The notes below the pieces were generated by a model. The model was not told the origin of the DNA. It did no database searches and worked only from the letters and a program-made list of their open reading frames with translations. Below, in pieces: positions 61,617-64,000 of a stretch of 64,000 bases of DNA. Source of the DNA: Neobacillus notoginsengisoli (lineage in GTDB: Bacteria; Bacillota; Bacilli; Bacillales; Cytobacillaceae); the NCBI RefSeq assembly GCF_003515685.1, contig NZ_QWEG01000002.1, positions 62,001-126,000 of the forward strand, given 5' to 3'. The position numbers were made by a program, and so were the translations under genes. How positions within the stretch are numbered: the first letter of the stretch is position 1; each line of letters opens with the position of its first letter.

Positions 61617-61729
61617 TGTTATCACCTCATTTGCCGGCAAATCTCTCTTTCCATTATAACCGATTCCCAGTCAATTACTAAGAGAAAAAACATTCGGGTT
61701 GGCAATACTCCTGATAGGAGGTGTTTTCC

Positions 61730-62338
61730 ATGCAAATGCGATTATGGGCCTATATATTGTGTGGGTTTCTGCTTGCGGGCTGTGCAGGAGGTGATACTGC
61801 GGGAGACAATTATGGCGGTGTTAGCCACCTGCACCCGGATAACCGCCGATCAGAGGTTTATGGAGGCGAGAAAGGGCAGAAGCGGGCGGACAAGTCGCAG
61901 CAATTTGGTTTTTTCCGTCATCAGAAGAGTCCAATTATGGGGGATCGATCAGCGAGAAGGCACCCACCAGTCATGGACCGAAAAAAACTTGCCAGGGATA
62001 TCGGCAGGTTGAGTACGGATCTTCCGAATGTAAATGATGCGGCGGTGCTGGTGACGGATGATGAGGTGCTTGTTGCATATGAATCGGACACAGACAACCG
62101 GGAGCTGACGGCGGATCAGGTTAGGAAGACGGCGATATCGGTCGTGCCGAGTTTTTACCATGTTTATGTTTCCGATAATAAAATGCTGATCCGAGATGTG
62201 GAGACGTTGTCGAGTCTAAATACGCAGAATGAGAATGCGACGGAAACGATTGATGCTGTTATTCGGGAGATGAGAAAGTCGCCGCAGGGTTTTAGGCCGG
62301 GGAAGGGTTCTAAAGGCGGTATGGAAAGCGGGCGGTAA
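61730..62338 (+). CDS. yutC: Sporulation lipoprotein YutC (YhcN/YlaJ family)
   Basis: 202 residues from the ATG at 61730 behind ATAGGAGGTGTTTTCC. Lipobox LLAGC, an Arg/Lys/Gly-rich linker, and a YhcN/YlaJ domain (~85-180): NDAAVLVTDDEVLVAYES, VVPSFYHVYVSDN. Such lipoproteins are made in the forespore or mother cell. Terminator downstream. Confidence 0.9.
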   Translation: MQMRLWAYILCGFLLAGCAGGDTAGDNYGGVSHLHPDNRRSEVYGGEKGQKRADKSQQFGFFRHQKSPIMGDRSARRHPPVMDRKKLARDIGRLSTDLPNVNDAAVLVTDDEVLVAYESDTDNRELTADQVRKTAISVVPSFYHVYVSDNKMLIRDVETLSSLNTQNENATETIDAVIREMRKSPQGFRPGKGSKGGMESGR

Positions 62339-62349
62339 GCGATTGAAAA

Positions 62350-62379
62350 AGGGCATCCATTATAAAAAACGGATGCCCT
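62350..62379. terminator. Bidirectional terminator yutC / lipA
   Basis: AGGGCATCC / GGATGCCCT, perfect 9-bp stem between convergent genes. Confidence 0.85.
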
Positions 62380-62409
62380 CTTGCTTTTAGACGCATGAAC
62401 GTTACGCTA

Positions 62410-63321
62410 TTATTCTCCGGCGGCTTCCAAAGCGGCGGTTCTTGCCCGTGCCGCTGCGTTTACTTGCTCGTCGGCATGATAAGAGGAACGGACGAGCGGG
62501 CCGGATTCACAGTGGCTGAAGCCTTTTGACATGGCAATTAGCCTTAGTTCGTTAAATTCTTCCGGTGTGTAATATTTTACGACTTTGAGATGCTTTTTTG
62601 TCGGCTGGAGATATTGGCCAATGGTCATAATTTCGACGTTGTTCGCGCGAAGGTCGTCCATGACTTCGATAATTTCCTCCCATGTTTCGCCGAGGCCAAT
62701 CATCAGGCTGGATTTTGTTGGAATGTCAGGCTGCATTTCTTTTGCCCGGCGCAGGAATTCAAGGGAACGGTCGTAGGTTGCCCTTGCGCGGACTCTTGGC
62801 GTCAATCTTCTGACGGTTTCTATGTTGTGGTTAAGGATATCGGGCCGGGCATTCATCAACGTACGAAGGTTCTCTTCCACCCCACCCATATCGGATGGCA
62901 GGACTTCAACGGTTGTAAATGGACTTTTCCGCCTTACAGCCCTGACAGTTTCGGCAAAAACGGCTGCGCCTCCGTCACGCAAATCATCGCGGGCGACAGC
63001 GGTGATGACGGCGTGCTTCAGGTTCATTTGGAAAACAGAATCCGCGACGCGCTCCGGCTCCTGCAAATCCAATTCGGTTGGGAGACCAGTTTTAACAGCA
63101 CAGAAGCGGCAGGCTCTTGTACAGGTGTCTCCGAGGATCATGAAAGTTGCCGTTCTTCTTACCGCCCAGCATTCATGGATATTCGGGCAGCGGGCTTCTT
63201 CACATACAGTATGCAGGTTTTTATTGCGCATCATTTTTTTCAGACCGGTGTAGTTTTCATTTGTATTCAGTTTTATTTTTAACCATTCTGGCTTTCTTTG
63301 CGGCCTGTTTTCAACTGTCAT
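62410..63321 (-). CDS. lipA: Lipoyl synthase LipA
   Basis: 303 residues. Radical SAM enzyme: auxiliary cluster [12 protein letters not shown] and SAM cluster CTRACRFC, plus the C-terminal RSSYHA serine ligand. Inserts two sulfurs into octanoyl groups of GcvH and 2-oxoacid dehydrogenases. ATG behind GGAGTTGATCAT. Length and motifs standard. Confidence 0.97.
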   Translation of the reverse strand: MTVENRPQRKPEWLKIKLNTNENYTGLKKMMRNKNLHTVCEEARCPNIHECWAVRRTATFMILGDTCTRACRFCAVKTGLPTELDLQEPERVADSVFQMNLKHAVITAVARDDLRDGGAAVFAETVRAVRRKSPFTTVEVLPSDMGGVEENLRTLMNARPDILNHNIETVRRLTPRVRARATYDRSLEFLRRAKEMQPDIPTKSSLMIGLGETWEEIIEVMDDLRANNVEIMTIGQYLQPTKKHLKVVKYYTPEEFNELRLIAMSKGFSHCESGPLVRSSYHADEQVNAAARARTAALEAAGE

Positions 63322-63504
63322 ATGATCAACTCCAATTGATTATGTAAACATTTACTTCTCTTTGAAACTGTACCATACTCCAATTTCCCCTTCAAGGGAA
63401 TACTCCGTTGATTGGCAATCATTTCTTCTTATGAAGGAATGAGACGGGCGGCAAACTAAAGCATAATGAACACAGCCAATTTCAGTTCGAAAGGAGGGCG
63501 CCCT

Positions 63505-64000
63505 GTGAGGGTCCTGCTTATACTATTTATCTCGCTGGCAGTCGCTGGCGGCGTATTTGCCCGTGTCGATGAACCTGGGTTAACGAGCGAACCGTCTGCT
63601 CCGCGGCTTGGACATACTATTGATGAAACAGACTGGACTGCCGGAAAGACTGATTCAAAGGCTAAAGAAAAGTCTGATCTTTTCGGCAAAAGGATGCAGC
63701 TCTATCAGAAGGCAGACGCTGAAACAGGCATTCCATGGTACTATCTTGCCGGAGTGGACCAGTATGAGCGAAATGTCAGGCTTGCCCGAAAAGATTTGCC
63801 CGACCCCGAGGGGGCGATCTCCATTTTCTATACCCCTGAAGCATGGGCTGGTGCAGCCAACCCAAATCCCGATGATGCGAATCCTGGAACGATTGCCTAT
63901 TTCGAAGGAGTTGGAGTGGACGGGAATGGAAATGGAAAAGCGAGCAGATTTGAGGATGAAGATGTCCTGCAGGCTTTTGCCAATCATGTCCTTCAGTTCG
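63505..64000 (+). CDS. yunA: YunA/LytH-like exported protein, 3' end outside window
   Basis: 165 codons visible from a GTG at 63505 behind GAAAGGAGGGCGCCCT. A hydrophobic export or anchor segment (~2-20) is followed by a linker and a domain with GIPWYYLAGVDQYERNV and GKASRFEDEDVLQAFANH. This matches the N-terminal part of YunA (LytH), whose M23 peptidase domain lies further on and trims spore-cortex or wall peptides in B. subtilis. Located next to lipA, as in B. subtilis. Confidence 0.85.
   Translation, partial: MRVLLILFISLAVAGGVFARVDEPGLTSEPSAPRLGHTIDETDWTAGKTDSKAKEKSDLFGKRMQLYQKADAETGIPWYYLAGVDQYERNVRLARKDLPDPEGAISIFYTPEAWAGAANPNPDDANPGTIAYFEGVGVDGNGNGKASRFEDEDVLQAFANHVLQF

Noticed and set aside
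62590-63282. 230-codon plus-strand frame
   Set aside because: Antisense shadow of lipA, whose cluster motifs are complete.

Overview
The window reads as chromosomal DNA of an endospore-forming member of the Bacillaceae outside the Bacillus subtilis group. Most genes have recognisable B. subtilis counterparts in nearly the same order: yugO-yugN-pgi-yugJ-yuzA-yugI-yugF-yugE-patB-kapB-kapD-yuxO on the left, and pepA(yuiE)-yuiC-yuiB-yuiA-yumB-yumC-yutM-yuzB-yutJ-yuzD-yutI-yutH-yutG-yutF-yutE-yutD-yutC-lipA-yunA on the right. Strong GGAGG-type ribosome sites, frequent TTG/GTG starts, hairpin-plus-T terminators and many small spore-type proteins agree with this. No rRNA, tRNA, intact insertion sequence, prophage or CRISPR array was seen.

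Region by region. 1-6.3 kb: a cut-off HTH-plus-helical-repeat regulator beside a secreted subtilase, a GrpB-family protein, small proteins, a lipoprotein with an in-frame stop near its end, a YteA-type zinc-finger protein and a LysE-type exporter. 6.35-7.0 kb: a strict 52-bp tandem array of hairpin units. 7.0-10.2 kb: a GtrA / GT2 / large membrane protein trio of the kind that adds sugars to cell-surface polymers. 10.5-15.4 kb: potassium channel, YugN, Pgi, alcohol dehydrogenase and YuzA, with a second 52-bp-period array at 11.65-11.8 kb. 15.4-19.5 kb: an RND exporter (SwrC type) and a divergent TetR regulator that share a promoter carrying a palindromic operator. 19.5-22.1 kb: rocD plus a glutamate-dehydrogenase homologue that lacks the catalytic lysine. 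22.3-41.8 kb: housekeeping, spore and redox genes, two multi-copy-type dispersed repeats, and a probable Rex site at yumB.

41.9-54.15 kb: a nine-gene leftward carbohydrate operon with a divergent LacI regulator, set between yutJ and yuzD/yutI. It encodes a binding lipoprotein, two permeases, a zinc-type dehydrogenase, a TIM-barrel epimerase, a Gfo/Idh oxidoreductase, a GH65 phosphorylase, a beta-phosphoglucomutase and a GH13 subfamily 18 phosphorylase. This is the E. coli ycj set in the same order (N-O-P-Q-R-S-T-U, with M moved to the end and W divergent) in a Gram-positive host. By analogy it would import rare glucosides or gulosides, recast the sugar through 3-keto intermediates, split it phosphorolytically and deliver glucose 6-phosphate. 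Two copies of a 14-bp LacI-type operator overlap and follow the operon promoter. There is no transport ATPase gene, so a shared MsmX-type ATPase elsewhere is likely.

54.2-64 kb: return to the conserved backbone: Fe-S assembly (YutI), a 2-hydroxyacid dehydrogenase, spore protein YutH, phosphatidylglycerophosphatase YutG, the HAD phosphatase YutF, a HepT-like protein without its motif histidine, an EAL-domain phosphodiesterase, YutD, a spore lipoprotein, lipoyl synthase and the start of a YunA-type protein.
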